From positions 1-63,417 of the forward strand of contig JABIEF010000067.1 in assembly GCA_018651345.1 (NCBI GenBank): DNA of 63,417 nucleotides, read 5' to 3'. The DNA is from Rhodobiaceae bacterium. Its GTDB lineage: Bacteria > Pseudomonadota > Alphaproteobacteria > Rhizobiales > TMED25. Shown here piece by piece: positions 1-8,206 of this stretch. A program made the position numbers and the translations under genes. The notes beneath the pieces were generated by a model, which searched no databases, had not been told where the DNA came from, and saw nothing but the letters and a program-made list of their open reading frames with translations. Numbering within the stretch: the stretch's first letter is position 1; each line of letters starts with the position of its first letter.

Positions 1-215
1 ATCATAGGATAATTATTAAATAGACGAGGCAAAATTAAAATTTATTGTTTGACATTAAATCTTATTTTCTCCAGAAACCTAAAATTCCCGTCACTTTTAA
101 GCGGCGGGAATGACGGGACTCGAATCCCCGAACGAGATGCCCCATTGCCACCTATAGTTTATACATACATGGGGTGTGCAGTAGATGGTTTTTTTGGGGT
201 TACAATAAATGTAAA
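1..215 (-). ncRNA. possible two-piece (permuted) tmRNA, acceptor piece and start of coding piece, runs off the left edge
   Basis: Reading the minus strand from about 215 downwards there is a tRNA-like T arm at about 111-130 (five-base stem around an ATTCGAG loop). It is followed by an acceptor-like strand ATTCCCG that can pair with CGGGAAT about 14 nt further on. An acceptor 3' strand placed before its 5' partner and joined by a short loop is the arrangement of alphaproteobacterial circularly permuted ssrA genes. An upstream CCCCAT/ATGGGG pairing could belong to the acceptor-piece pseudoknot. Against this, the conserved D-loop-like GGnTTCGAC is not clear after the 5' strand, I find no convincing tag reading frame before the window ends, and CCA is not encoded. 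It could instead be a decayed tRNA-like element. Confidence 0.35.
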
Positions 216-230
216 ATAGATTGACATAAT

Positions 231-259
231 ATTAATAAGAAGTTCAGTGACAGTAAATT
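231..259 (+). promoter_or_regulatory. candidate sigma70-type promoter for the esterase gene
   Basis: A perfect TTGACA (231-236) is followed after 17 nt by TAAATT (254-259), a four-of-six match to TATAAT. It lies about 50 nt upstream of the esterase start, the only plus-strand gene it could serve. In such AT-rich DNA a weak -10 is common by chance. Confidence 0.3.
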
Positions 260-316
260 TTCTTGTAAAATGACTTTAAAAAAGTTAACTATTCCTGATA
301 ACATTAGATTGATATA

Positions 317-1354
317 ATGAGGAATAATATAATAATGATTTTTCAAAATATTAAATTTTGTATCTATTTCTTTACAATATTAATTACATTTATTTTAGGA
401 TTTGAGAGTGTAGCTCACAGTAAAACTTTTGAACTTCGTAAAGTCTCGGATACCAATGCTTTGTGTAATAATGGTAAGGTAGCGAATTATTGGCTAGCTA
501 AACAAGAGACTGATAAGTGGTTAATTCAGTTAGAAGGTGGCGGTTCAGGTTGGCCTGCGAAATATTTTAAAGATAGAGATTTTTATCTGAAATCACCAGC
601 TAGCAAAAAAAGCATTGGCGATTCAGCCATAGCTAAACAATTTTATGAACTAGGGTATAATGTAATCTGGATTCATTATTGCTCAAGCGATCTATACGGT
701 GGAAATCACATGAATTCAATTGATGGAAAAGAAGTTCCCTTCAAGGGGAGACTGATTGTAAAATCCATCATAGATGAACATGCAAAAGCATTATCGCAAG
801 CACAAGACATTATAATCGCAGGTACTAGTGCTGGAGCTTATGGAGTTACATTAAATTTAGACCTGCTTTCCTATTTCAATAATGTTCGTCTAATTTTAGA
901 TGGAATTTGGCGAGATGATTTCCAGAAATCAGCGGAAGTGGAAAAACCTGAATGGTTTAATCAAACAGATGATTGGGTTCCTTACCTACTGGGTAAAATG
1001 CCAGATCATTGTGAGGGAGACTTTTACAAAAATTGCTGGGTAGATAAAAAAATATTAGACAAATATGACATAAAGAATGCTTTCATTATTATGAATTATG
1101 GCGACCCTTATAACTTTGTGAATAAAGACTCCCAAAAAGAAAAATTTGTGTCTGCCTTTAAGTCTGATGCATTATATTTTGGTGGTGGATTTTCAGTTGA
1201 TGCTAAAAAGTTTAATTTACGTGGAAGCGTAAAATGGGGACATGCTTTATTAACTGAAAGTAAATATTACAAAAAAAAAATTGATGGTGAGTCTTTGCAT
1301 TCACTTATAGGACAATGGGTTAACCATAAAAAACCAATCCATATTAGGTATTAA
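317..1354 (+). CDS. secreted pectinacetylesterase/Notum-family carboxylesterase
   Basis: 345 aa with a hydrophobic N-terminus (about residues 12-30, AHS just before a likely cleavage site), so probably exported. The esterase signature is complete: LEGGG near 72-76 (oxyanion region), YCSSDLYGG at 121-129, and the nucleophile elbow GTSAGAYG at 169-176 with Ser171. His309 in WGHALL is a plausible catalytic His. These are hallmarks of the pectinacetylesterase/Notum family (alpha/beta hydrolases that remove O-acetyl or O-acyl groups). The true substrate is unknown and need not be pectin. The start may be the ATG at 317 or the one at 335; both keep the signal peptide. The gene is single, followed by tRNA-Ala on the other strand. 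Confidence 0.8.
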   Translation: MRNNIIMIFQNIKFCIYFFTILITFILGFESVAHSKTFELRKVSDTNALCNNGKVANYWLAKQETDKWLIQLEGGGSGWPAKYFKDRDFYLKSPASKKSIGDSAIAKQFYELGYNVIWIHYCSSDLYGGNHMNSIDGKEVPFKGRLIVKSIIDEHAKALSQAQDIIIAGTSAGAYGVTLNLDLLSYFNNVRLILDGIWRDDFQKSAEVEKPEWFNQTDDWVPYLLGKMPDHCEGDFYKNCWVDKKILDKYDIKNAFIIMNYGDPYNFVNKDSQKEKFVSAFKSDALYFGGGFSVDAKKFNLRGSVKWGHALLTESKYYKKKIDGESLHSLIGQWVNHKKPIHIRY

Positions 1355-1358
1355 AAAT

Positions 1359-1434
1359 TGGTGGAGCCAAGGGGAATCGAACCCCTGACCTCTTCACTGC
1401 CAGTGAAGCGCTCTCCCAACTGAGCTATGGCCCC
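1359..1434 (-). tRNA. tRNA-Ala (anticodon GGC)
   Basis: The minus strand gives a full cloverleaf: acceptor GGGGCCA/TGGCTCC (with a G-T pair), D arm GCTC...GAGC, anticodon stem CTTCA/TGAAG around loop CTGGCAG (anticodon GGC, decoding GCC/GCU), T arm AGGGG-TTCGATT-CCCCT, discriminator A and an encoded CCA. It begins five bases after the stop of the convergent esterase gene. Confidence 0.95.
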
Positions 1435-1516
1435 ATATGTAAGTAATATTTTATATCACAGTTATTTACTGTGTCTATTTAAATAAGAATAATACAGATT
1501 TCAGTATTTTATTTTT

Positions 1517-1717
1517 CTATTTGTATATTAGTCTTCTGTCAGAAAAGGTTCTGACCCTTCTTCTCCATGCTTTATAGGAGCCTTCTTTTAAATTTTCTCG
1601 CATGATTTTTTTGACATCTTTCTCTGGGATCCCATATATATTTTTTATATTTTCGAAACTTATATGATCAGAAAGAGCCATCTCAATAATCTCACTTATT
1701 TCATTATCAGAAAACAT
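1517..1717 (-). CDS. DUF2805/TIGR03643 family small protein
   Basis: 66 aa. The sequence has the features I associate with DUF2805 (TIGR03643): an N-terminal helix ending in a acidic/aromatic stretch, then IYGIPEKDVKKIMRE (about 28-42) and a C-terminal SYKAWRRRV (about 48-56), which resembles the family's 'glsekeVikLMRr...sFkmWRkRV' pattern. The layout looks like a helix-turn-helix, but no function is established. The length is typical. It stands alone between tRNA-Ala and the DUF393 gene, both also on the minus strand. Confidence 0.75.
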   Translation of the reverse strand: MFSDNEISEIIEMALSDHISFENIKNIYGIPEKDVKKIMRENLKEGSYKAWRRRVRTFSDRRLIYK

Positions 1718-1813
1718 GCTATCTATTCCTATCAGATAAAATTATATTATATTGAATTAATTTGAGTCTCTTTTTCTATTATTAATAAATTAAGATTTAT
1801 CATTCGGATCAGC

Positions 1814-2164
1814 TTATTTTAGTTGGTTCCTATTTTTCAGAAAAAGGAAATATGAAATAATTTCATAAGAATAGTGAAATACCATAAAACATGGTTTAAA
1901 GCTGAATATCTTTGCCAAGAATTTATATTTATCCATGTTTGACCAAATGACAATAAAGGCCTCAGCTCCAACAATTACCTTGCCTTGATTAATAACGTGA
2001 AGTCTTCTTAATAAATCTTTTTGAGATTTTGAAGTTAATGAAAGAGCATCTTCATTATTAGTAATATCTATCCATTCAAAGGAATCGTCAGAGATTTTTT
2101 TATAATGATCAATCTCAAATCTGCATATATTACACGAGTTGTTAAAAAACACTTTTGTTCCCAA
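1814..2164 (-). CDS. DUF393 (DCC-type) putative thiol-disulfide oxidoreductase
   Basis: 116 aa. The N-terminus VFFNNSCNICRFEI matches the DUF393 signature (b-strand followed by DxxCxxC), with Cys12 and Cys15 as the probable redox pair. The usual Asp before the first cysteine is Asn here. A C-terminal hydrophobic segment (about 86-108) is typical of the family. DCC proteins are presumed redox proteins with a thioredoxin-like fold; substrates are unknown. It may be co-transcribed with the acyltransferase-like gene 36 bases upstream on the same strand. Confidence 0.7.
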   Translation of the reverse strand: MGTKVFFNNSCNICRFEIDHYKKISDDSFEWIDITNNEDALSLTSKSQKDLLRRLHVINQGKVIVGAEAFIVIWSNMDKYKFLAKIFSFKPCFMVFHYSYEIISYFLFLKNRNQLK

Positions 2165-2199
2165 AGGACTATCCTTTTGATTGAAGTTGATACCAGCTG

Positions 2200-2691
2200 C
2201 TAGCGTATTTTATATTGAAAATTTTGTGTTGTAGAATTAATACTGATTAGCTCTGCTCCATTCCTAATATGATAATGCGTTGCAATGGGTGTAAGCGGTG
2301 ATAGCGTTATAATCTTTTCTATCTGTGGCATGTCTTTAATAATATGGTTAGTAAGTTTCTTTATAATTTCTCTTCCTGCACCACGTTTTCTAGACCATAC
2401 CGTATACGCTACGGCGATGGTTGCATTATTTTCTAGGTAAGAATTTTTGCTCATTAGTTCTAATTCTTTTTCAGTGTTAGGGATTTCATTTGTAAAGGCA
2501 ACACAGACAATGCCTTCTATGTTATTTTCGTATTTAAGGCCATATATTTTTCTGTCATTACTTGTGCGAAACTTTAAATCAAGCGCTGGTCTTACAGGGT
2601 CTTCTGATACATCAATATCAAATAATTCAACTAATTCAGTACCCTTTACCCATTTAAAAAAATTATCAACTCGATTCATAAATGTTTTCAT
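2200..2691 (-). CDS. stand-alone malonyl-CoA decarboxylase-like (GNAT-fold) domain protein
   Basis: 163 aa. From about residue 47 the order of motifs follows the C-terminal catalytic domain of malonyl-CoA decarboxylase as I remember it: DRKIYGLKY, a VCVAFTNEIP strand-turn (family: FVEVALT..IP), NATIAVAYTVWSRKRGAGREI (family: TAVFYSISNCQ.GL.GI), a helix ending in P.I..IITLSPLTP (family: FVTLSPIP), and HYHIRNGAE (family: FHL.NGA). The all-helical N-terminal MCD domain is missing: full MCD is about 400-500 aa. It could be an acetyltransferase or a diverged decarboxylase. Cellular role unknown. Confidence 0.5.
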   Translation of the reverse strand: MKTFMNRVDNFFKWVKGTELVELFDIDVSEDPVRPALDLKFRTSNDRKIYGLKYENNIEGIVCVAFTNEIPNTEKELELMSKNSYLENNATIAVAYTVWSRKRGAGREIIKKLTNHIIKDMPQIEKIITLSPLTPIATHYHIRNGAELISINSTTQNFQYKIR

Positions 2692-2968
2692 TGTAAATAC
2701 CCTTGAATGTGTTTTAAATATTGTTGTGATGTAATCTCAGTTTATCTGATACACATTTATACTATTACATAACAAGATAAAATATAAATATAAAATCTTA
2801 TATTTACAATAAGGGTATTACATAATTAAAGAAGTTATAGGTATAATAATAGCAGCGATAAGCATTATAATTATTTTGCATTACTCTGCAAAATTATTAC
2901 AATATATTCTTTAGATTTTAGAACAGAATAATTTGACTTTGATTAATTAATTTATACAGGAGTTTATA

Positions 2969-3958
2969 GTGGTTAGTATTGCTGTTATTGGAGCTGGACT
3001 ATCAGGTTTAGTGGTTGCTAATTTATTAAAAGATAATGCCAAGGTCACTATTTTTGAAAAAGCTCGTGGTGCAAGCGGTAGATTGTCAACTAGACGAGCT
3101 GAGCCTTATTTTTTTGATCATGGAGCGCAATTTTTTAAAGCAAAAACACCAGAATTTCAAGCCTTCCTTACCCCTATGATGGAACAAGGTATTATAAAAG
3201 AATGGAATGCGCGTTTTGTAGAATTTATGAAAACAGACGTCATTAATAAGCGTCGTTGGAATGGCACAAACCCGAATTATGTTGGGGTTCCGGGTATGAG
3301 TGCAATTTGCAAATACTTAGCCAAAGATATCGATATTCAATTTAGTACCCGTGTTAGTGAGATGGTAGATAATGGTTCATGGAAACTCCTTGATAGCGAT
3401 AGAAATGATCTCGGCAGTTTTGATTGGGTTATTTCGACCGCTCCAGCACAACAAACGGCTGAATTAATGCCAAAATCATTTTTATATTATGATTCTGTTT
3501 GTTCTACTAAGATGGTTAGTTGTTTTACTTTAATGCTTGGATTTAATAAAGAATTGCCAATAGACTTTGATGCGGCATTGGTTGGTGGTTCAGACATTAG
3601 CTGGATTTCAGTTAATAGTTCAAAACCAGGAAGAGCTAAAGGCTATAGCCTTGTAATTCACTCAACAAATAAATGGGCGGAAGAACATCTACACGACGAT
3701 AGAAACGAGATCATGGAGTATATATGTCGTCACGCCAGTAGTATTATTGGAGTCGATCTTACTTCCGCAGATCACAAAAATATACATGGTTGGCATTATG
3801 CTAATATCCAAAAACAGCCAAAGCAGGATTTATTTATCGATGAAAAACAGAAATTAGCTGTTTGTGGAGATTGGTGTATTCAAGGAATAGCTGAGGCAGC
3901 TTTTATTAGTGCATTTAATATTTCAAATAAAATAAATGAAATCATATCGGGTAGGTAA
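2969..3958 (+). CDS. renalase-like FAD-dependent amine oxidoreductase
   Basis: 329 aa. The N-terminal Rossmann motif AVIGAGLSGLVVAN (about 5-18), the acidic FEKARGASGR stretch (about 30-39), and YFFDHGAQFF (about 48-57) are typical of the renalase-like NAD(P)/FAD proteins of COG3380. A C-terminal LAVCGDWCIQGIAEAAFISA closes the FAD site. Family members oxidise reduced nicotinamide isomers or unknown amines. The start is GTG at 2969, backed by ACAGGAG eight bases before. Single gene; the next gene starts 82 bases on, so co-transcription is possible but not required. Confidence 0.75.
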   Translation: MVSIAVIGAGLSGLVVANLLKDNAKVTIFEKARGASGRLSTRRAEPYFFDHGAQFFKAKTPEFQAFLTPMMEQGIIKEWNARFVEFMKTDVINKRRWNGTNPNYVGVPGMSAICKYLAKDIDIQFSTRVSEMVDNGSWKLLDSDRNDLGSFDWVISTAPAQQTAELMPKSFLYYDSVCSTKMVSCFTLMLGFNKELPIDFDAALVGGSDISWISVNSSKPGRAKGYSLVIHSTNKWAEEHLHDDRNEIMEYICRHASSIIGVDLTSADHKNIHGWHYANIQKQPKQDLFIDEKQKLAVCGDWCIQGIAEAAFISAFNISNKINEIISGR

Positions 3959-4040
3959 GTCTTTCTTGAATATAAATAGCTTGAGAGCTTGCAATTATCG
4001 GTTTACTGTAAATTTAGTAAATTTATTGATGTGAATTATA

Positions 4041-5033
4041 ATGCATGATGAAGTATTAAAAATGGGTCCACATGATGTGGGTGGAGAGAAGTATCTTCAA
4101 ATAGATACCGAAGATCATGGGATGACCTATTGGGAAAAATTTTCTAATGGGTTGAGAATAGCAGTATCTGCAAAGAAAATTATTACTTTAGATGAATTGA
4201 GACTAACCGCCGAGAAATTTGGCGATGAATATTTTCAAATGGAATATTTTGAAAGAAATGGTAAGGCTCTTACCCATGCTTGTTTGAATAAAAAGTTGCT
4301 AACGGATAAAGAACTTATAGCAGGAAAAAAAAGGCATAAAGAAAATTTTACGATTCCAATAATTGAATTGCCTGACCCAAAGTCAATAATTCATTTGCAT
4401 GACGGAGAGCCACATACTCATAGTAGAGATGATTTTCAGGAAGATGAAAAAGGTGAGGGACCTCCAGACTATTTTCTAGAAATGTTGACGATAGCAGATA
4501 TCTTGACAGAAAAAAAATTAATAAAAATGGAAGATATTTTTCTTAAAATTGAACAGTTTGATAATCAATACCCAGCCAGAGGAATTGATGTTGTTACCAG
4601 AGCATGGGTTGATAATTCATTCAGGGATTTTTTGATTAATGATGCTAAAAATGCAATCATTGATATTGGAATAAAGTTAGAATCTTTTGCCGATATTATT
4701 TGCATGCCTCAAAGTGATAAAATGCACCATCTTGTTGTTTGTACGCTTTGCTCATGTTATCCAAGAGCTCTATTAGGAATGCCGCCTTCTTGGTATAAAT
4801 CACGAAGCTACCGTTCTCGTGTTGTCTACGAGCCGCGTAAAGTATTAGAAGAGTTTGGTACAATAATTCCTGATTCTGTTGAAGTTAAAGTTCATGACTC
4901 TAATGCGGATATGAGATATTTAATATTACCGCAACGCCCTAAAGGAACAGAAGGTTGGTCTGAAAGTGCCCTTTCAGCTCTTATAAGCAGGGACCACTTG
5001 GTTGGAGTAAGGTTACCTAAAAATGTTATATGA
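4041..5033 (+). CDS. nitrile hydratase fusion: beta-subunit N-terminal part joined to cobalt-type alpha subunit
   Basis: 330 aa. Residues about 9-100 match the N-terminal half of nitrile hydratase beta (MGPHDVGG opening, WEKFSNGL, EYFQMEYFERNGKAL). Residues about 145-330 are a complete alpha subunit with the metal claw CTLCSC at 234-239; threonine in this motif indicates the cobalt form. GMPPSWYKSRSYRSRVV and the MRYLILPQRP region are also alpha landmarks. The linker holds a His/Asp-rich patch (about 116-130). The enzyme hydrates nitriles to amides; the related thiocyanate hydrolase, which also splits the beta fold over two chains, is an alternative. The missing beta C-terminal half is the next gene, overlapping by 11 bases. 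No P14K/p47K-type activator is visible nearby. Confidence 0.85.
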   Translation: MHDEVLKMGPHDVGGEKYLQIDTEDHGMTYWEKFSNGLRIAVSAKKIITLDELRLTAEKFGDEYFQMEYFERNGKALTHACLNKKLLTDKELIAGKKRHKENFTIPIIELPDPKSIIHLHDGEPHTHSRDDFQEDEKGEGPPDYFLEMLTIADILTEKKLIKMEDIFLKIEQFDNQYPARGIDVVTRAWVDNSFRDFLINDAKNAIIDIGIKLESFADIICMPQSDKMHHLVVCTLCSCYPRALLGMPPSWYKSRSYRSRVVYEPRKVLEEFGTIIPDSVEVKVHDSNADMRYLILPQRPKGTEGWSESALSALISRDHLVGVRLPKNVI

Positions 5034-5337
5034 TAATAAAAGTTCTTCATCCCCCTGTTTCGATAAAGACTCTGGCATTAGAGTTGCTAAGAGAAGTTCT
5101 GAAGGGCACTGCAGAACCCCAGCATATATAAGGGGGAAAATAGGAGTGATTGAAAGATATTGTGGTAATTTTCCAAATCCTGAACAAATTGCTATCTGCC
5201 ATCCTAAGCCAGATGTCATTCCACTATATAGATGCAGGTTTTATCAAAAAGATATTTGGCCGCATTATACAGGCAATGATTGTGATACTCTAGAGCTTGA
5301 AATTTTTGAGCATTGGCTTGAGCCAGCCACATTTTAA
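5023..5337 (+). CDS. nitrile hydratase beta-subunit C-terminal half as a separate protein
   Basis: 104 aa. HCRTPAYIRGKIGVIE (about 29-44), the GNFPNPE turn and a C-terminal 'PLYRCRFYQKDIWP ... LELEIFEHWLEP' barrel match the C-terminal SH3-like half of nitrile hydratase beta. In thiocyanate hydrolase the same half is a separate subunit (ScnB). The ATG lies inside the end of the alpha fusion gene (11-base overlap), so the two are translationally coupled and presumably form one complex. This is a subunit boundary and not a frameshift: both reading frames are intact and each half ends normally. Confidence 0.8.
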   Translation: MLYDNKSSSSPCFDKDSGIRVAKRSSEGHCRTPAYIRGKIGVIERYCGNFPNPEQIAICHPKPDVIPLYRCRFYQKDIWPHYTGNDCDTLELEIFEHWLEPATF

Positions 5338-5342
5338 TATGA

Positions 5343-6137
5343 TTAATTATCCAGCCAATACTGATTGATTTTCTTAAAGGCTTTAAGCCCGTTCTCTTTT
5401 CTTTTAGATGCGGTAATATCACCCCAATCTAATACAGCTTTCTTGTAGGCGTTTCTATTAGAAATTCTTTCATACCAATTATCTAAATAGCTCAGATCAC
5501 TCCATAATGGTGCCATCATAAATGATTCAAGTCTTTGTAAATATACAACTAAAGCAATATCTGCAAGTGAGTAGTTATCATTTACTAGCCACTTGTGAGT
5601 TTTTAAATGGTTATCCATTTCGGTAAATAATTTTTTAAATTGTGCAATGGCGTTTGGTAGCAGCGGAGATTCAAGGCCATATTCAATATTTACTTGATCA
5701 TTATTTTTACGAACTTCATCTTTCATCTTATCGTAATATTTTTTAATTAAATCTGGGTCTTTTTCTTCATAAATATGCCTATTGACAAGACAAACACCGA
5801 TAGTTCTGCTTGCAACGTGAATGCCGTCATCAATCTTCCTCATCCATAATCTCATATTAGCCTTATCCTCAGCACTATCTGGGCGGAAGCAGGGGGTTGG
5901 AAATTTATCTTCAAGATATTCTAGTATTATAAGGGATTCTGGTATGGCCTTCCCTTCGTGAATAATTACTGGAGTGAGACCTTTGGGGTTAAGTGTGTAA
6001 TAATTTTCTGGTAGATCGTCAATATCACCACGTGCCGTATCCACGATTGTGCTTTCCCATTCTAATTTTTTCTCTTCAAGAAGCAGTCTAACTCTCTGAC
6101 ATGCAGTAGATCTATCGTAATGAAACACTTTAATCAT
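5343..6137 (-). CDS. glutathione S-transferase family protein
   Basis: 264 aa. N-terminal thioredoxin-like domain: KVFHYDRSTACQRVRLLLEE (S-x-A-C at about 10-13 as the likely glutathione-activating region), then GLTPVIIHEGKAIPESLIILEYLE (cis-Pro and the ES pair that binds the gamma-glutamyl group). The C-terminal helical domain carries NDNYSLADIALVVYL, the N-capping box of GSTs. Slightly long for a bacterial GST because of an extended middle helix (about 110-160). Convergent with the nitrile hydratase genes, five bases apart; no functional link is shown. Confidence 0.85.
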   Translation of the reverse strand: MIKVFHYDRSTACQRVRLLLEEKKLEWESTIVDTARGDIDDLPENYYTLNPKGLTPVIIHEGKAIPESLIILEYLEDKFPTPCFRPDSAEDKANMRLWMRKIDDGIHVASRTIGVCLVNRHIYEEKDPDLIKKYYDKMKDEVRKNNDQVNIEYGLESPLLPNAIAQFKKLFTEMDNHLKTHKWLVNDNYSLADIALVVYLQRLESFMMAPLWSDLSYLDNWYERISNRNAYKKAVLDWGDITASKRKENGLKAFKKINQYWLDN

Positions 6138-6187
6138 AATTTCTCCCTTAACAAATATAATATAATAACATTAAACCGTCGTTTGAG

Positions 6188-6571
6188 TCATGGAACAATT
6201 TCTAAACAAACATCATTTAAACAGTTAAATTCTTTTGATTGGATCCCTTTATTATTATAGATAATTTTTTTGCCATTTTTTTGACCTTCCACATAATTTG
6301 TCTCAGATTTTTTCTGTCCATTTCTATCCCAAAATGTCCAAGTACCATCTTTTAACCCGTCCTTATAATAACCTTCGTACCATTTCTTATTACTAATATC
6401 CCATATGCATAGACTTCTTCCTGAAAAGGGAGTTTTTTTGTTTAAAAGATAAAGAATGCCATAAACTTTCTTCGCATCCATATCATCGCAGATAGTTTTT
6501 GTCCGTAATATAAAAAATATTAGAGCAATTGTTATAAGAAATATTATTATATAATTGAAATATTTTTTCAT
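6188..6571 (-). CDS. membrane-anchored MORN-repeat (YwqK-like) protein
   Basis: 127 aa. A single N-terminal transmembrane segment (about 6-23) is followed by MORN-type repeats: WYEGYYKDGLKDGTWTFWDRNGQ, then KSETNYVEGQKNGKKIIYNNKG. Such repeats occur in YwqK-type proteins, sometimes annotated as antitoxins, with little direct evidence. The C-terminal part has two cysteines (FNCLNDVC) that could form a disulfide outside the cytoplasm. No toxin partner is recognisable next to it. Function unknown. Confidence 0.6.
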   Translation of the reverse strand: MKKYFNYIIIFLITIALIFFILRTKTICDDMDAKKVYGILYLLNKKTPFSGRSLCIWDISNKKWYEGYYKDGLKDGTWTFWDRNGQKKSETNYVEGQKNGKKIIYNNKGIQSKEFNCLNDVCLEIVP

Positions 6572-6595
6572 AATAGCTTTGCGTATTTTATGGAT

Positions 6596-7045
6596 TTATT
6601 TTTTTTCAATACTTTCAAGATATTTTGCAAGTCCGGTAATTAGGGTATCTTCTGGGCCTTCTTGTAGCTCTTTTGATTCATTGTACCCTGTTTCAAACCC
6701 TTCTTTGTATAGCTTTCCTTCTTTATAGTATTTTTGAGTATTACTTATTATCGTAATTGCTTGTTTCTTACCATAAAAACCATGAAAAAAAGACAAAAGA
6801 GCCTTATTAATGCTCGCGGTATCATTAAAAATAGTGATTTGGAGAAAACAAGTAATAAAACCGGTTAAATATCCATAAATAAATTTTTTTTTCGGTAGGG
6901 TATTTATAAACTCTCCTTCATTTAATAGCTGTCCACCTGATTTCTTTGTAAGAATGATTTGAGTAACGAGTAAATCCTTTATTACTTGTATTAAGTATTT
7001 AAATTTTTCTGGATCCTGCTCGCATGCGGGCATATTTTTATTCAT
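6596..7045 (-). CDS. hypothetical protein, no recognised family
   Basis: 149 aa, predicted mainly helical and soluble, with one moderately hydrophobic stretch (IYGYLTGFITCFLQITIF, about 56-73) and an acidic C-terminal region rich in Lys/Glu (about 110-149). There is no signal peptide. It sits 24 bases upstream of the MORN protein and 21 bases downstream of the glycosylase on the same strand, so the three may share a transcript. Codon use looks like its neighbours. I do not recognise the family. Confidence 0.55.
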   Translation of the reverse strand: MNKNMPACEQDPEKFKYLIQVIKDLLVTQIILTKKSGGQLLNEGEFINTLPKKKFIYGYLTGFITCFLQITIFNDTASINKALLSFFHGFYGKKQAITIISNTQKYYKEGKLYKEGFETGYNESKELQEGPEDTLITGLAKYLESIEKK

Positions 7046-7066
7046 GATTAAACGTCCTAATTTTTT

Positions 7067-7699
7067 TCAATATTGAACAACATTATCATCTATATCGCAC
7101 CAAAGATAGAAGGTTGCAACAGTTCTCCAAGGCTTCCAATTTTTTGATAATTCAATAATTTTGTGATTAAGATCTGTTGCAGACAGGTTGCTAATATTAT
7201 AGTTATTCTTAATTGAATTTATTAGACCAATATCTTTTAATGGCAATATATCCGGTTTAAGGCAATGAAATATTAAAAACATGTCTATTGTCCAGGGCCC
7301 TATGCCTTTTATCTCTATTAATTCATCGTAGATTATATTTACATCGTTATTTAAGAAATAATTATTCTCAAGTCTATGAGGGCTATCTAGAAAAAAAATT
7401 GCGATATTTTTTAAATAATTAATTTTTTGTCTCGAGAGACCAATTTGTTGTAGAGATGTATCCTTGCATAAATATATGTTTTCTGGATTAATATTCGTTT
7501 GGCAGATAATTAGAAGTCTTTGATAAAGTATATCGGCAACTTTTACAGAAATCTGTTGTCCAAGAATTGATTTTACTAGAGTAATAAATGGGTTTTTATG
7601 ACTTACTAATTTAGCATATGAATATTTTTTAATAATATTGCCAAGCAAAGCATCGGAATTAATAAGATAATCTTTTGCAACTTCCCAATATTCAGGCAT
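7067..7699 (-). CDS. DNA-3-methyladenine glycosylase II (AlkA/HhH-GPD family)
   Basis: 210 aa. Contains KSILGQQISVKVADILYQRL (about 43-62), the helix-hairpin-helix ELIEIKGIGPWTIDMFL (about 126-142) and the Gly/Pro-Asp loop ILPLKDIGL (151-159) with Asp156 as the catalytic residue. The C-terminal WKPWRTVATFYLW is the usual end of short AlkA/MAG proteins. It removes alkylated purines from DNA to start base-excision repair. The N-terminal AlkA extra domain is absent, as in yeast Mag1-like members. Confidence 0.85.
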   Translation of the reverse strand: MPEYWEVAKDYLINSDALLGNIIKKYSYAKLVSHKNPFITLVKSILGQQISVKVADILYQRLLIICQTNINPENIYLCKDTSLQQIGLSRQKINYLKNIAIFFLDSPHRLENNYFLNNDVNIIYDELIEIKGIGPWTIDMFLIFHCLKPDILPLKDIGLINSIKNNYNISNLSATDLNHKIIELSKNWKPWRTVATFYLWCDIDDNVVQY

Positions 7700-7753
7700 T
7701 ACCCTGATATCTGGATTAATTTTTATAACGGATTGAATAAGTTTTTATCAAAC

Positions 7754-8206
7754 CTATTCATCATCATTTTGTTTTTTAATTATTATAGCTGAATCATGAT
7801 CGTCGTCATCTTCGACAAGGAAAGGGTCTTCATCTGCATCAAGTTCATCATTTTCTAACTCAGGGATATCGATGTCCCCGATAATATCTTCTTCTTCATC
7901 ATCTTCTTCTTCAGCATCATCATCATCAATAATTATAGGACTATCTTCTAGCAGAGGATTATTAATTACCTCTATTAAATCAGGTACGATCTCTTTGCTA
8001 TCAGTACTATCCTTCGCTATATTTGCTTCAGGCACTTCGGTAGTTACAGCATCTTGAAGTATTTCTATGTCAGGTATAGAAGTTTCTAATGTTTCATTTA
8101 CAGAAGTTCCGCATTCAGGACAATTAATATCTTTTTTGTTTAAGTCGTAAAATTTTACCTTACATTTTAAACAGGTTCTTTTGGTTCCTAATTCAGATTT
8201 AGCCAC
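7754..8206 (-). CDS. FYDLN acid-domain protein (TIGR02300)
   Basis: 150 aa. N-terminal zinc-ribbon-like segment with two CxxC pairs (about 12-33) around the diagnostic FYDLN sequence, followed by a long, very acidic low-complexity tail dominated by Asp and Glu. This is the alphaproteobacterial FYDLN acid-domain family, of unknown function. In many members of the class it sits directly upstream of aroA, as here (divergent, 128 bases apart). A serine-rich frame on the opposite strand (7872-8057) is only the complement of the acidic codons. Confidence 0.85.
   Translation of the reverse strand: MAKSELGTKRTCLKCKVKFYDLNKKDINCPECGTSVNETLETSIPDIEILQDAVTTEVPEANIAKDSTDSKEIVPDLIEVINNPLLEDSPIIIDDDDAEEEDDEEEDIIGDIDIPELENDELDADEDPFLVEDDDDHDSAIIIKKQNDDE

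Noticed and set aside
5023-5337. Nitrile hydratase beta broken by a frameshift
   Set aside because: Both parts have intact frames, proper starts and stops, and the split point equals the subunit boundary known from thiocyanate hydrolase.
7872-8057. 61-aa serine-rich plus-strand frame
   Set aside because: It is the exact complement of the Asp/Glu-rich tail of the FYDLN protein (GAT/GAA codons read backwards), with no ribosome site.
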